Below, in pieces: positions 15,300 through 21,962 of a stretch of 21,962 nucleotides of DNA (its first letter is position 1; the number at the start of each line of letters is the position of its first letter). The position numbers and the translations under genes were made by a program. This stretch comes from Bacillota bacterium (lineage in GTDB: Bacteria > Bacillota_E > JAJZYS01 > JAJYTV01), in assembly GCA_021845645.1 (NCBI GenBank), contig JAJZVM010000063.1:1-21962 (forward strand), written 5' to 3'. The notes under the pieces are model-generated. The model ran no database searches. It worked only from the letters and a program-made list of their open reading frames with translations, and had not been told where the DNA came from.

Positions 15300-16060
15300 T
15301 GGACGGCATCCGGACCGAGCGGTCGGCCCGCCTGATGACGGTGACGCTCTGCGAGCAGCCGCTCAACATCCTCGGGCGGCGCCACATCCTCGCCCTGAAC
15401 GAACTGCTCGGCGAGCTCGCGGCGGACCGGGACACGGACGTCCTGTGGCTCCGGGCCGAGGACACGCGGGCCTTCTGCGCGGGCGTCGCCATCGAGGATC
15501 ACCTGCCGGACGTGGCCGCGGACATGCTCGACGCGTTCCGCCGCCTCGGCGAGGCCTTCCTGCGCCTGCCGCAGGTGGTGGTCGCGGAGGTGTACGGGGC
15601 GGCACTCGGCGGCGGCTTCGAACTCGTGCTGCTCTCCGACCTCGTCGTGGCGGCGGACGATGTGAAGTTCGGCCTGCCGGAAGTCACGCTGGCCGCGACG
15701 CCGCCGATCGGCGCGGCGCTACTGCCCTTGCGCATCGGTTGGCAGGAGGCCGCGCGGGTCTGCCTGCTCGGCCAGACGGTCGACGGCGCCTGGGCGGAGC
15801 GCAGGGGCCTGGTTGCCGAGCTCGTGCCCCGCGCGCAGCTGCACGACGCGGCCCAAGCGGTCGTGACACGGCTGCTGGGCATGAGCGGCGCCGCGCTGCG
15901 CACGACCAAGCAGATCCTCGGCAGCGGCGCCCCGGCCACTGAGGCGGCGATGCAGAGCGGCTTTGCGATCTACGTGCGGGATCTCCTGCCCAGCCACGAC
16001 AGCCGCGAGGGCATCGAGGCGTTTGTGGCCAGGCGGCCGCCCATCTGGACCCACCGCTGA
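15296..16060 (+). CDS. dch: Cyclohexa-1,5-diene-1-carbonyl-CoA hydratase
   Basis: A 254-residue crotonase-fold enzyme. It probably adds water to the dienoyl-CoA made by benzoyl-CoA reductase, giving 6-hydroxycyclohex-1-ene-1-carbonyl-CoA. LNILGRRHILALNELL near residue 23 and the oxyanion-hole segment AFCAGVAIEDHLPD (59-72) with its following Met (77) resemble the dienoyl-CoA hydratase subgroup (from memory SAGVDIADHTPD). GAALGGGFEL (101-110) forms the second half of the oxyanion hole and LPEV holds Glu129. AGGAGGT (15281-15287) serves GTG 15296 or ATG 15299. It is followed by oah, had and the reductase genes in pathway-consistent order, which supports the call over a generic enoyl-CoA hydratase. 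Confidence 0.85.
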   Translation: MMDGIRTERSARLMTVTLCEQPLNILGRRHILALNELLGELAADRDTDVLWLRAEDTRAFCAGVAIEDHLPDVAADMLDAFRRLGEAFLRLPQVVVAEVYGAALGGGFELVLLSDLVVAADDVKFGLPEVTLAATPPIGAALLPLRIGWQEAARVCLLGQTVDGAWAERRGLVAELVPRAQLHDAAQAVVTRLLGMSGAALRTTKQILGSGAPATEAAMQSGFAIYVRDLLPSHDSREGIEAFVARRPPIWTHR

Positions 16061-16103
16061 ACGAACGCGGCACGCACATCCGTCTGCTTGAGGAGGCATC
16101 ACG

Positions 16104-17048
16104 ATGGCTGAAGAATTCAAGGATATCGTCTACGAGGTTTCCGACAAGGGCGTAGCGCGTCTGACGATCAACCGGGAGTACGCCTACAACGCCTACACGA
16201 CCGAGACGCTGAAGGAGATCCACACCGCTGCCCGCATGGCCTCCTTCGACCCCAGCGTCTATGTCTTCGTGCTCACCGGCGCCGGCAGCCGGGCGTTCTG
16301 CACGGGCGGCGACGTCAAGGAGTACGCGGCGAAGTTCGTCGACAAGCCGAGCGGCTTCCTCGAGTACATGGTCCACTTCCAGGACTGCCTCGACGCCATC
16401 CGGCACATGGGCAAGCCGACGATCGCCCGCCTCAACGGCATGACGGTCGGCGGCGGCAACGAGTTCAACATGGCGTGCGACCTCGCGGTGATGTCCGACA
16501 CCGCCTTCATCCGTCAGGTGGGAACCCGGGTCGGCAGCGTCGCCGCCGGCGGCGGCACGCAGTGGCTGCCGATCATCGTGGGCGACCGGCGCGCGCGCGA
16601 GCTCCTGTTCTTTTCCGAGCCGATCACAGCGCAGACCGCCCTCGACTGGGGCCTCGTCAACAAGGTGGTGCCGTACGACAAGCTCGACGAGGCGATCGAC
16701 GAATGGGTCGAGAAGCTGACCGACAAGTTCGCCGAATCCCTGCGCTACACCCAGGAGGCGACGAACTTCTGGAAGGACCTCGCCTGGTACAACACGATCG
16801 GCCACGCCCGCGAGTGGCTGAGCCTGCACTTCGCCCACCCCGGGGCGCAGGAAGGCATGCTCTCGTTCGTCGAGAAGCGCCAGCCGGACTACCGCGGCCT
16901 GCGCGAGATGACGAGCGACGGCCACGGCGACTTCTGGCACGGCGCCCCCACCAGGTCCTGCCCGTCCTGCAACGCCAAGGGCATCCCCTCCGGCTTCCAG
17001 TTCTGCGGTGTGTGCGGCAAGCCCCTCGACGCGGGGGTGGCGGAGTGA
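16104..17048 (+). CDS. oah: 6-oxocyclohex-1-ene-1-carbonyl-CoA hydrolase (ring-opening) with C-terminal zinc ribbon
   Basis: A 314-residue crotonase-fold protein. It likely hydrates and hydrolytically opens the ring ketone to 3-hydroxypimeloyl-CoA. AFCTGGDVKEY (64-74) and GMTVGGGNEFNMACDL (112-127) form the oxyanion hole; GTRVGSVAAGGGTQWLP (140-156) resembles the GSAAIGGATDFLP region of BamA and the GSVDPGYGTAFL region of BadI. It is shorter than typical Oah/BamA (about 375 residues) and longer than BadI (about 260). After the crotonase domain it has a zinc ribbon: Cys286, 289, 301 and 304 (CPSC-x11-CGVC), which I do not recall in this family. The GGAGG site upstream of ATG 16104 is clear. 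A BadI-like ketohydrolase is the alternative, but had and dch next door favour the Oah role. Confidence 0.8.
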   Translation: MAEEFKDIVYEVSDKGVARLTINREYAYNAYTTETLKEIHTAARMASFDPSVYVFVLTGAGSRAFCTGGDVKEYAAKFVDKPSGFLEYMVHFQDCLDAIRHMGKPTIARLNGMTVGGGNEFNMACDLAVMSDTAFIRQVGTRVGSVAAGGGTQWLPIIVGDRRARELLFFSEPITAQTALDWGLVNKVVPYDKLDEAIDEWVEKLTDKFAESLRYTQEATNFWKDLAWYNTIGHAREWLSLHFAHPGAQEGMLSFVEKRQPDYRGLREMTSDGHGDFWHGAPTRSCPSCNAKGIPSGFQFCGVCGKPLDAGVAE

Positions 17049-18070
17049 AAGCCGCCGTCTTCTACGGGCCCCACCAGCCCCTCAAGATCGAGACCGTGGC
17101 CGACCCGACGCCGGCTGCGGGCGAACTGCTGGTCAAGGTGGCCGCCTGCGGGCTCTGCCACACCGACCTGCACTACATCGACCACGACGTGCCGACAGCC
17201 AAGCGGCCGCCCCTGATCCTTGGCCACGAGGCCTCGGGCACGGTGACGGCGGTCGGTCAGGACGTCAAGGGCTTCGCGGTCGGCGACCGCGTGCTCGTGC
17301 CCGCGGTGTTCAGTTGCGGCGAGTGCCGGCAGTGCCGCCGCGGCCGCGAGAACATCTGCGAGCGGATGGTGATGCCCGGCAACCACGTCGACGGTGCCTA
17401 CGCGGAGTACATGGTGGCCCCCGCGAAGGACGTGCTGCACCTGCCGGACGAGATCCCGCTGGTCGACGCCTGCATCATCGCCGACGCGGTCTCGACGCCC
17501 TACAACGCGGTGAAGAACCGCGGGCAGGTGAGGCCGGGCGACACGGTCGCGGTCTTCGGTTGCGGCGGCGTCGGCCTGAACGTCGTACAGATCGCGGCAG
17601 CCTCAGGCGCCAACGTCATCGCCGTCGACATCTCGGACGAGAAGCTCGAGCACGCCAGGCGGTTCGGCGCGCACGCGACCGTCAAGGGCGGCGAGGGCAA
17701 AGAGGTGTCCAAGGAGATCAAGAGGCTCAGCGGCGGCGGCGTCGACATCGCCTTCGAGGCGATCGGCTACCCGCCGACGATCGTGCAGGCCTTCGACAGC
17801 CTGGCGCGGGGCGGACGCCTCGTGCAGGTGGGCTACTGCCAGCACCCTGTGCAGCTCAACGTCTCGCGCCTGATGTTCTTCGAGATGGAGGTCATCGGGT
17901 CGCTCGGCTGCAGTCCGCTCGACTACCTGCCGTTGATCGACCTCGTGGCGCGCGGGCGCCTCAAGCTCTCGGAGCTGATCTCGCACCGCGTCCCGCTGGA
18001 CCGGATCAACGAGGGCCTCGACTATCTGCGCCAGGGCCAAGGCATCCGCAACATCGTGGTCATGGACTGA
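17045..18070 (+). CDS. had: 6-hydroxycyclohex-1-ene-1-carbonyl-CoA dehydrogenase
   Basis: A 341-residue zinc-dependent medium-chain alcohol dehydrogenase. It should oxidise the hydroxy-CoA ester to 6-oxocyclohex-1-ene-1-carbonyl-CoA with NAD+. Catalytic zinc ligands are Cys38 in GLCHTD and His61-Glu62 in GHEASG. The structural zinc site is Cys91, 94, 97 and 105 (CGECRQC and C). The Rossmann motif GCGGVG is at 172-177, followed by an acidic Asp near 195 (VIAVD) that favours NAD over NADP. The GTG start at 17045 overlaps the oah stop (GTGA). Placement between oah and bcrC, as in Thauera-type clusters, supports this substrate over a generic alcohol dehydrogenase. Confidence 0.87.
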   Translation: MKAAVFYGPHQPLKIETVADPTPAAGELLVKVAACGLCHTDLHYIDHDVPTAKRPPLILGHEASGTVTAVGQDVKGFAVGDRVLVPAVFSCGECRQCRRGRENICERMVMPGNHVDGAYAEYMVAPAKDVLHLPDEIPLVDACIIADAVSTPYNAVKNRGQVRPGDTVAVFGCGGVGLNVVQIAAASGANVIAVDISDEKLEHARRFGAHATVKGGEGKEVSKEIKRLSGGGVDIAFEAIGYPPTIVQAFDSLARGGRLVQVGYCQHPVQLNVSRLMFFEMEVIGSLGCSPLDYLPLIDLVARGRLKLSELISHRVPLDRINEGLDYLRQGQGIRNIVVMD

Positions 18071-18095
18071 GGTCCGAGCCAGAGGAGGGTTACCC

Positions 18096-19283
18096 ATGGC
18101 GACGGCAGCGATGTCCGAGATAGAGCAGGTGCAGGACCTGACGGCGCTTGTCGATGGGCTGCGGGTCCTGTTCGAGGATCCGGAGTTCAAGGTCGTCTCC
18201 GAGATCAAGCGCCTGACCGGCAAGCCGATCATCGGCAACTTCCCGGTCTACAGCCCGGTGGAGCTGTTCCACGCGGCAGGTGCGCACCCGGTCGGGCTCG
18301 TTGGGGCAGGCAACCAGATCGAGATCGCGCACGCCGACTCCCGTTTCCAGTCGTTCGTCTGCTCGGTGATCAAGAGCACGCTCGAACTCGGTCTGACGGA
18401 CCGCTTGCAAGACTTCGAGGGCATCGTGTTCCACTCCATCTGCGACCCCGCGCGCAACCTCGCCTCGGTCTTCAAGCGCAACTTCCCGGACAAGTGGGTC
18501 GAGTACATCCACTTCCCGCAGAACCTCGTCACCGAGAGCAGCGTCGACTACCTCGAGAACGAGTACCGCCGCCTGCTGGATCGCCTGCAGGAGCTCACGG
18601 GCAAGACCGTCACGAACGCGGACGTGAACAACTCGATCGCCCTCTACAACACGGCCCGCAGCCTGATGGGCACGCTCTACGCCTTCCGCCGCGACCACCC
18701 CCACATCCTCACCACCCGCGAGCTCTACAGCCTGGTGCGTGCCGGGCACATCCTCACGGTCGAGGAGCACATCCGCCTGCTCGAGCACGCGCTGCGCCTC
18801 GTCCGGACGAAGCCGGGCCACGAGCGCGACCACATCCGCGTCATTCTCGTCGGCTCGTTCTGCGAGCAACCGTCGCTGGACCTGATCAGCGCCATGGAGG
18901 AGGCCGGCCTCGACATCCTGGACGACGACTTCCTGCTCGGGCGCCGCTGGTTCACGGAAGACCTGCCGACGGACGGCAACGGCGTGCGCACCCTGGCGAG
19001 TGCCTACCGCGACCGCTCCGTGATCTCGTCGGTCAAGCACGACTCCCGCCGCCACAAGGGCGACGAGCTGGTCGCGCAGGTGAAGAGCTCCGGGGCCGAC
19101 GCCGTGATCGTGAGCGTGCCCAAGTTCTGCGAGCCGGGCCTCTTCGACTACGCCATCTACCGCCGGGCGCTGCTCGATGCCGGCATCCCGCACCTGTTCG
19201 TGGAGTACGAGGAGAAGATGTGGCTGTTCGACAAGGTCCAGACGGAGGTCGAAACCTTCGTCGAGTCGCTGCTGCTCGACTAG
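18096..19283 (+). CDS. bcrC: Benzoyl-CoA reductase subunit C (BcrC/BzdN)
   Basis: A 395-residue member of the HgdB/BcrC 2-hydroxyacyl-CoA dehydratase and benzoyl-CoA reductase family. With BcrB it forms the [4Fe-4S] module that reduces the aromatic ring at very low potential. Likely cluster ligands are among Cys89 (QSFVC), Cys116 (HSICDPARN), Cys256 (GSFCEQP) and Cys345 (KFCEPG). PIIGNFPVYSPVELFHAAG at about 44-62 is the conserved N-terminal helix region. The ATG at 18096 has GAGGAGGG upstream; an in-frame ATG six codons in is less suited. It leads the four-subunit reductase cassette. The enzyme is ATP-dependent and oxygen-sensitive in all known relatives. Confidence 0.92.
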   Translation: MATAAMSEIEQVQDLTALVDGLRVLFEDPEFKVVSEIKRLTGKPIIGNFPVYSPVELFHAAGAHPVGLVGAGNQIEIAHADSRFQSFVCSVIKSTLELGLTDRLQDFEGIVFHSICDPARNLASVFKRNFPDKWVEYIHFPQNLVTESSVDYLENEYRRLLDRLQELTGKTVTNADVNNSIALYNTARSLMGTLYAFRRDHPHILTTRELYSLVRAGHILTVEEHIRLLEHALRLVRTKPGHERDHIRVILVGSFCEQPSLDLISAMEEAGLDILDDDFLLGRRWFTEDLPTDGNGVRTLASAYRDRSVISSVKHDSRRHKGDELVAQVKSSGADAVIVSVPKFCEPGLFDYAIYRRALLDAGIPHLFVEYEEKMWLFDKVQTEVETFVESLLLD

Positions 19284-19296
19284 GGAGGGGAGCACC

Positions 19297-20565
19297 GTGG
19301 CCGAGAAGATCGAGTACCGGGGACACCTGCACGATCTCCAGAAGGACCTGATGAACGACTACTTCGACCAGATGACGCGCTCCGCGCAGGGCGAAGGGAG
19401 CCCCGCCGTCTACCTCCTGATCAGCGGCAACCCCGTCGAGCTGTTGCGCGCGTTCGACCTCCTGCCGGTCTACCCGGAGATCAACGCCCTGCAGACCGCG
19501 GTCAAGAAGCAGGCCCTGCCCTTCATCCAGAAGGCCGAGGAGCTTGGCTACTCCACCGACAACTGCGCCTACGTGAAGGCGGACATCGGCCTCTTCTACT
19601 CCGGCAACAAGGCGCCCATGGCCACCGTTCCGCCGCCCGGCCTCCTGCTGACGAACTACGTCGGCTGCAACGTCTACCTGCACTGGTGGGAGCACCTTGC
19701 GGAGCTGACGGGCGCACCGATCTTCGACATCGACATCCCCTTCCTGCGCTCGCTCGACGGCGAGCCGAGCCGGGAGGACCTCCAGTACGTCGTGCGCCAG
19801 CTCGAGGAGCTGATCCCGGTCCTCGAGAAGATCTCGGGCAAGAAGTACGACCCTGACCGGCTGCGCGAGGTCGTACAGTACTCGCTCGAGACCGGCGAGT
19901 ACTGGGCCAAGATCAAGATGATGCCACAGCTCAAGCCGGCGCCCTACGACGCCTACTTCGACGCCGTGACCATGATGGGCCCGCTCTACGCACTGCGCGG
20001 CACGAAGGAAGGGCGGGACTACTTCCGCGCCGCCTACGAGGAGCTGCAGAAGAGGGTGGCCCTGCAAGAGGGACCCCTGCCCGAGGAGAAGTACCGGCTC
20101 GTGATCGAGGGACCGCCGCCCTGGCCCTACCTGCGCACCTTCCGGGACATGTTCGCGCGCTGGGGCGCCGTGTTTGTGGCCTCGAGCTACTCCACGGTCG
20201 GCGGTCTCTGGGAGTTCGGCTTCCGCCACGACCCCAGCAATCCCATCGAGAGCATCGCGATGCACATGCTCAAGTGGAACTTGACGAACCGCAACTTCCT
20301 GCAGCGCTACGCGCAGCTGAAGAGCTACGTCGAGGACTGGAACGCCGACGGACTCGTGATCCACTCGGTGAAGAGCTGCCGGCTGTTCTCCGCGGGGCAG
20401 GGCGACATGCGCGAGTACTTCGCGCGCGAGCTCAACGTACCGACGCTGCTCGTCGAGTCCGACCTCGAGGACCAGCGGTACTTCTCACCCGCCCAGATGC
20501 GCACGCGCATCGACGCCTTCATGGAGTCGCTGGAACACCACAAGCTGGTCGGGCACCAGCGCTAG
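19297..20565 (+). CDS. bcrB: Benzoyl-CoA reductase subunit B (BcrB/BzdO)
   Basis: A 422-residue HgdB/BcrB-family subunit, partner of BcrC and probably the substrate-binding half of the ring-reducing module. Cysteines at 90 (STDNC), 124 (YVGCNVYLHWWE) and 361 (VKSCRLFSAGQ) have the family placement for cluster binding. VEGPPPWP-like EGPPPWPYL (271-279) and YSTVGGLWEFGF (298-309) are conserved blocks. The start is GTG at 19297 with GGGAGGGG just upstream, 13 nt after the bcrC stop. The protein lacks any signal peptide and should be cytoplasmic. Confidence 0.92.
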   Translation: MAEKIEYRGHLHDLQKDLMNDYFDQMTRSAQGEGSPAVYLLISGNPVELLRAFDLLPVYPEINALQTAVKKQALPFIQKAEELGYSTDNCAYVKADIGLFYSGNKAPMATVPPPGLLLTNYVGCNVYLHWWEHLAELTGAPIFDIDIPFLRSLDGEPSREDLQYVVRQLEELIPVLEKISGKKYDPDRLREVVQYSLETGEYWAKIKMMPQLKPAPYDAYFDAVTMMGPLYALRGTKEGRDYFRAAYEELQKRVALQEGPLPEEKYRLVIEGPPPWPYLRTFRDMFARWGAVFVASSYSTVGGLWEFGFRHDPSNPIESIAMHMLKWNLTNRNFLQRYAQLKSYVEDWNADGLVIHSVKSCRLFSAGQGDMREYFARELNVPTLLVESDLEDQRYFSPAQMRTRIDAFMESLEHHKLVGHQR

Positions 20566-20588
20566 GTCCGAGAGAGGGAGGGGATCGC

Positions 20589-21380
20589 ATGCGCTACTTT
20601 GCGGGTGTGGACGTCGGGTCCACGCAAACCAAGGCGGTCTTGGTGGACGAGGCGGGCGACATGGTCGCGAAGGTCCTCGTCGACACCGGCAGCAACGTCG
20701 TCAAGGCTGCGGAGCGGGCCTTCCTGGAGGCGGTCGCGCAGGCCGGCACGCGGCGCGAGGACGTCGACTACATCGTCGGCACAGGCTATGGTCGCTTCAA
20801 CGTGACGTTCGGCAACGACCAGGTCACGGAGATCAGCTGCCACGCCAAGGGGATCGCGCACGTCAACCCGAACGTGCGGACCGTCATCGACATCGGCGGC
20901 CAGGACGCCAAGGCCATCAAGATCGACGCGACCGGCGACGTCAAGGACTTCGTCATGAACGACAAGTGCGCGGCGGGCACCGGGCGCTTCCTCGGCAACT
21001 CGGCGGAGGTTCTCAACCTCTCCCTGGACGAGATCGGCCCGCGCTCCCTCGAGGCGAAGGTCCCGGTGCGCCTCAGCACGGTGTGCACCGTCTTCGTCGA
21101 GACCGACATCCTCTCCCACCTGGCGCTCGGCCGGAGCGTCGAAAACATCCTGGGCGGCGTGCACAGCGCCGTCGCGGCGCGCGTGGTCGCGCTCGCGCGG
21201 CGCGTCGGCATCGAGCGCGACGTTGCGCTGACCGGCGGAGTCTCCCGCAACGTCGGCATGGTGCGTGCGCTCGAGCACCACCTGGATGTCCCGATCTACG
21301 TCAGCCCCGATGCGCACTTCATGGGCGCGCTGGGCGCTGCCCTCTTCGCCCGCGAGCGGGCGATGGCGGTCGCGGGCTAA
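20589..21380 (+). CDS. bcrA: Benzoyl-CoA reductase ATPase subunit A (BcrA/BzdP)
   Basis: A 263-residue ASKHA-fold ATPase that drives electrons into the BcrBC module. It has phosphate-1 DVGSTQTK (8-15), phosphate-2 DIGGQDAK (101-108), NDKCAAGTGRF (124-134) with Cys127, TVC with Cys166, and adenosine motif TGGVSRN (215-221). Cys127 and Cys166 match the numbering I recall for the cluster ligands of the activator HgdC; they should hold half of a [4Fe-4S] cluster shared with the delta subunit. The protein lacks the roughly 150-residue N-terminal extension of Thauera BcrA, so it resembles Azoarcus BzdP. A GGAGGGG site precedes ATG 20589. The 2-hydroxyacyl-CoA dehydratase activator is a homologue, but a second ATPase gene follows, which is the benzoyl-CoA reductase arrangement. 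Confidence 0.9.
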   Translation: MRYFAGVDVGSTQTKAVLVDEAGDMVAKVLVDTGSNVVKAAERAFLEAVAQAGTRREDVDYIVGTGYGRFNVTFGNDQVTEISCHAKGIAHVNPNVRTVIDIGGQDAKAIKIDATGDVKDFVMNDKCAAGTGRFLGNSAEVLNLSLDEIGPRSLEAKVPVRLSTVCTVFVETDILSHLALGRSVENILGGVHSAVAARVVALARRVGIERDVALTGGVSRNVGMVRALEHHLDVPIYVSPDAHFMGALGAALFARERAMAVAG

Positions 21381-21404
21381 ATGCGCAGCGAGGAGGATGT
21401 CGAC

Positions 21405-21962
21405 ATGATCTGTCTCGGCCTCGACATGGGATCGCGCTACACCAAGGCGGTCCTGATGGATGAAAGCAGCACGATTCTCGGATCGGCCGTGATGCGCACC
21501 CAGCCGCCGTTCGTCGACACGGCCGCCAAGGCCAGGGCGATGGTGCTCGACGAGGCCGGACTGAGCGAGGCGGATATCGACTACACGGTTACGACGGGCT
21601 TCGCCCGTTTCGCCGTTCCGTTCCGCCAGCTTCAGATCACCGACATGACCTGTGCCGCACGCGGTGCGATCATGCTCTTCCCCGAGACCCGCACGGTGCT
21701 CGACATCGGTTTCCAGAGCACCCGCACCATCCGCGTCCTGCCGAACGGCCACGTCAAGGAGTTCAAGACGAACGACAAGTGCGCGGCCGGCGCGGGCGGC
21801 TTCGTCGAGCGCAGCGCGAAGTACCTCGAGGTGACGCTCGACCAGGTCGGGGAGCTCTCGCAAAACGCCAAGGCGCCCGTCACGATCTCGAGCGTGTGCG
21901 CAGTCCTCGCGGAGTCCGAGATCATCAACCACGTCTCCGACAACCGCCAGGTGGAGGACATC
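21405..21962 (+). CDS. bcrD: Benzoyl-CoA reductase ATPase subunit D (BcrD/BzdQ), N-terminal part
   Basis: An open reading frame of 186 codons that runs off the right edge without a stop. It is the second ASKHA ATPase of the reductase. Phosphate-1 is DMGSRYTK (7-14). The cluster cysteines are Cys126 in NDKCAAGAGGF (123-133) and Cys165 in SSVC. The phosphate-2 motif reads DIGFQSTR (100-107) rather than the DIGGQDAK of the alpha subunit, losing the Asp after Gln, so the two ATPase sites are unequal. ATG 21405 has AGGAGG (21391-21396) at good spacing; ATG 21381, just after the bcrA stop, is in frame but has no ribosome site of its own. Probably about 280-300 residues when complete. Confidence 0.88.
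   Translation, partial: MICLGLDMGSRYTKAVLMDESSTILGSAVMRTQPPFVDTAAKARAMVLDEAGLSEADIDYTVTTGFARFAVPFRQLQITDMTCAARGAIMLFPETRTVLDIGFQSTRTIRVLPNGHVKEFKTNDKCAAGAGGFVERSAKYLEVTLDQVGELSQNAKAPVTISSVCAVLAESEIINHVSDNRQVEDI

Noticed and set aside
1..21962. CRISPR arrays, tRNA or rRNA genes, insertion sequences, phage genes
   Set aside because: No regularly spaced direct repeats, no tRNA-like cloverleaf, and no transposase or integrase motifs were seen on either strand.

Overview
The window comes from a GC-rich bacterium equipped for anaerobic, CoA-dependent degradation of aromatic acids. Genes are tightly packed, many overlap by ATGA, GTGA or TGATG, GTG starts are common, and most genes have strong AGGAGG-type ribosome binding sites. 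The solute-binding protein has a bacterial lipobox. These traits would suit a high-GC Bacillota or a similar lineage, but the window does not settle the taxonomy.

Left block, minus strand, 7077 down to the left edge: a 4-hydroxybenzoyl-CoA reductase-like molybdoenzyme in the order 2Fe-2S subunit, Mo subunit, FAD subunit. The FAD subunit carries the extra cysteine loop that marks this enzyme. Joined to it by overlapping start and stop codons are a two-subunit aconitase/isopropylmalate-isomerase-like dehydratase, a PaaK-type aryl-CoA ligase and the first 66 codons of a DRE-TIM (LeuA/HMG-lyase superfamily) carbon-carbon enzyme. I cannot assign a known pathway to this second half, and it is the most unusual part of the window.

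Middle: a divergent hemerythrin-like gene (7394-7786), about 0.7 kb without a convincing gene but with several hairpins, and a PAS-LuxR regulator (8524-9252) with a four-cysteine motif in its PAS region. The hcr/hemerythrin promoter region and the region upstream of the regulator share a matching inverted-repeat design (TGTGA, 29 or 30 nt, TCACA, with an identical 11-base right arm). This suggests a shared operator. The regulator's 3' end overlaps the 3' end of a convergent five-gene branched-chain-type ABC importer, livKMHGF (14108 down to 9234), probably for aromatic acid uptake.

Right block, plus strand, 14688 to the right edge: a TetR regulator followed by a complete upper benzoyl-CoA pathway: dienoyl-CoA hydratase (dch), ring-opening hydrolase (oah, with an unusual C-terminal zinc ribbon), 6-hydroxycyclohexenecarbonyl-CoA dehydrogenase (had), and the four subunits of an ATP-dependent class I benzoyl-CoA reductase (bcrC, bcrB, bcrA, and bcrD cut by the window end). 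The short alpha subunit resembles the Azoarcus Bzd type rather than the Thauera Bcr type.

A plausible working scheme is import of aromatic acids by Liv, activation to CoA esters, removal of the para-hydroxyl by Hcr to give benzoyl-CoA, ring reduction by Bcr, then Dch, Had and Oah to an open-chain pimeloyl-type CoA. The hemerythrin may buffer or sense oxygen for these oxygen-sensitive enzymes.
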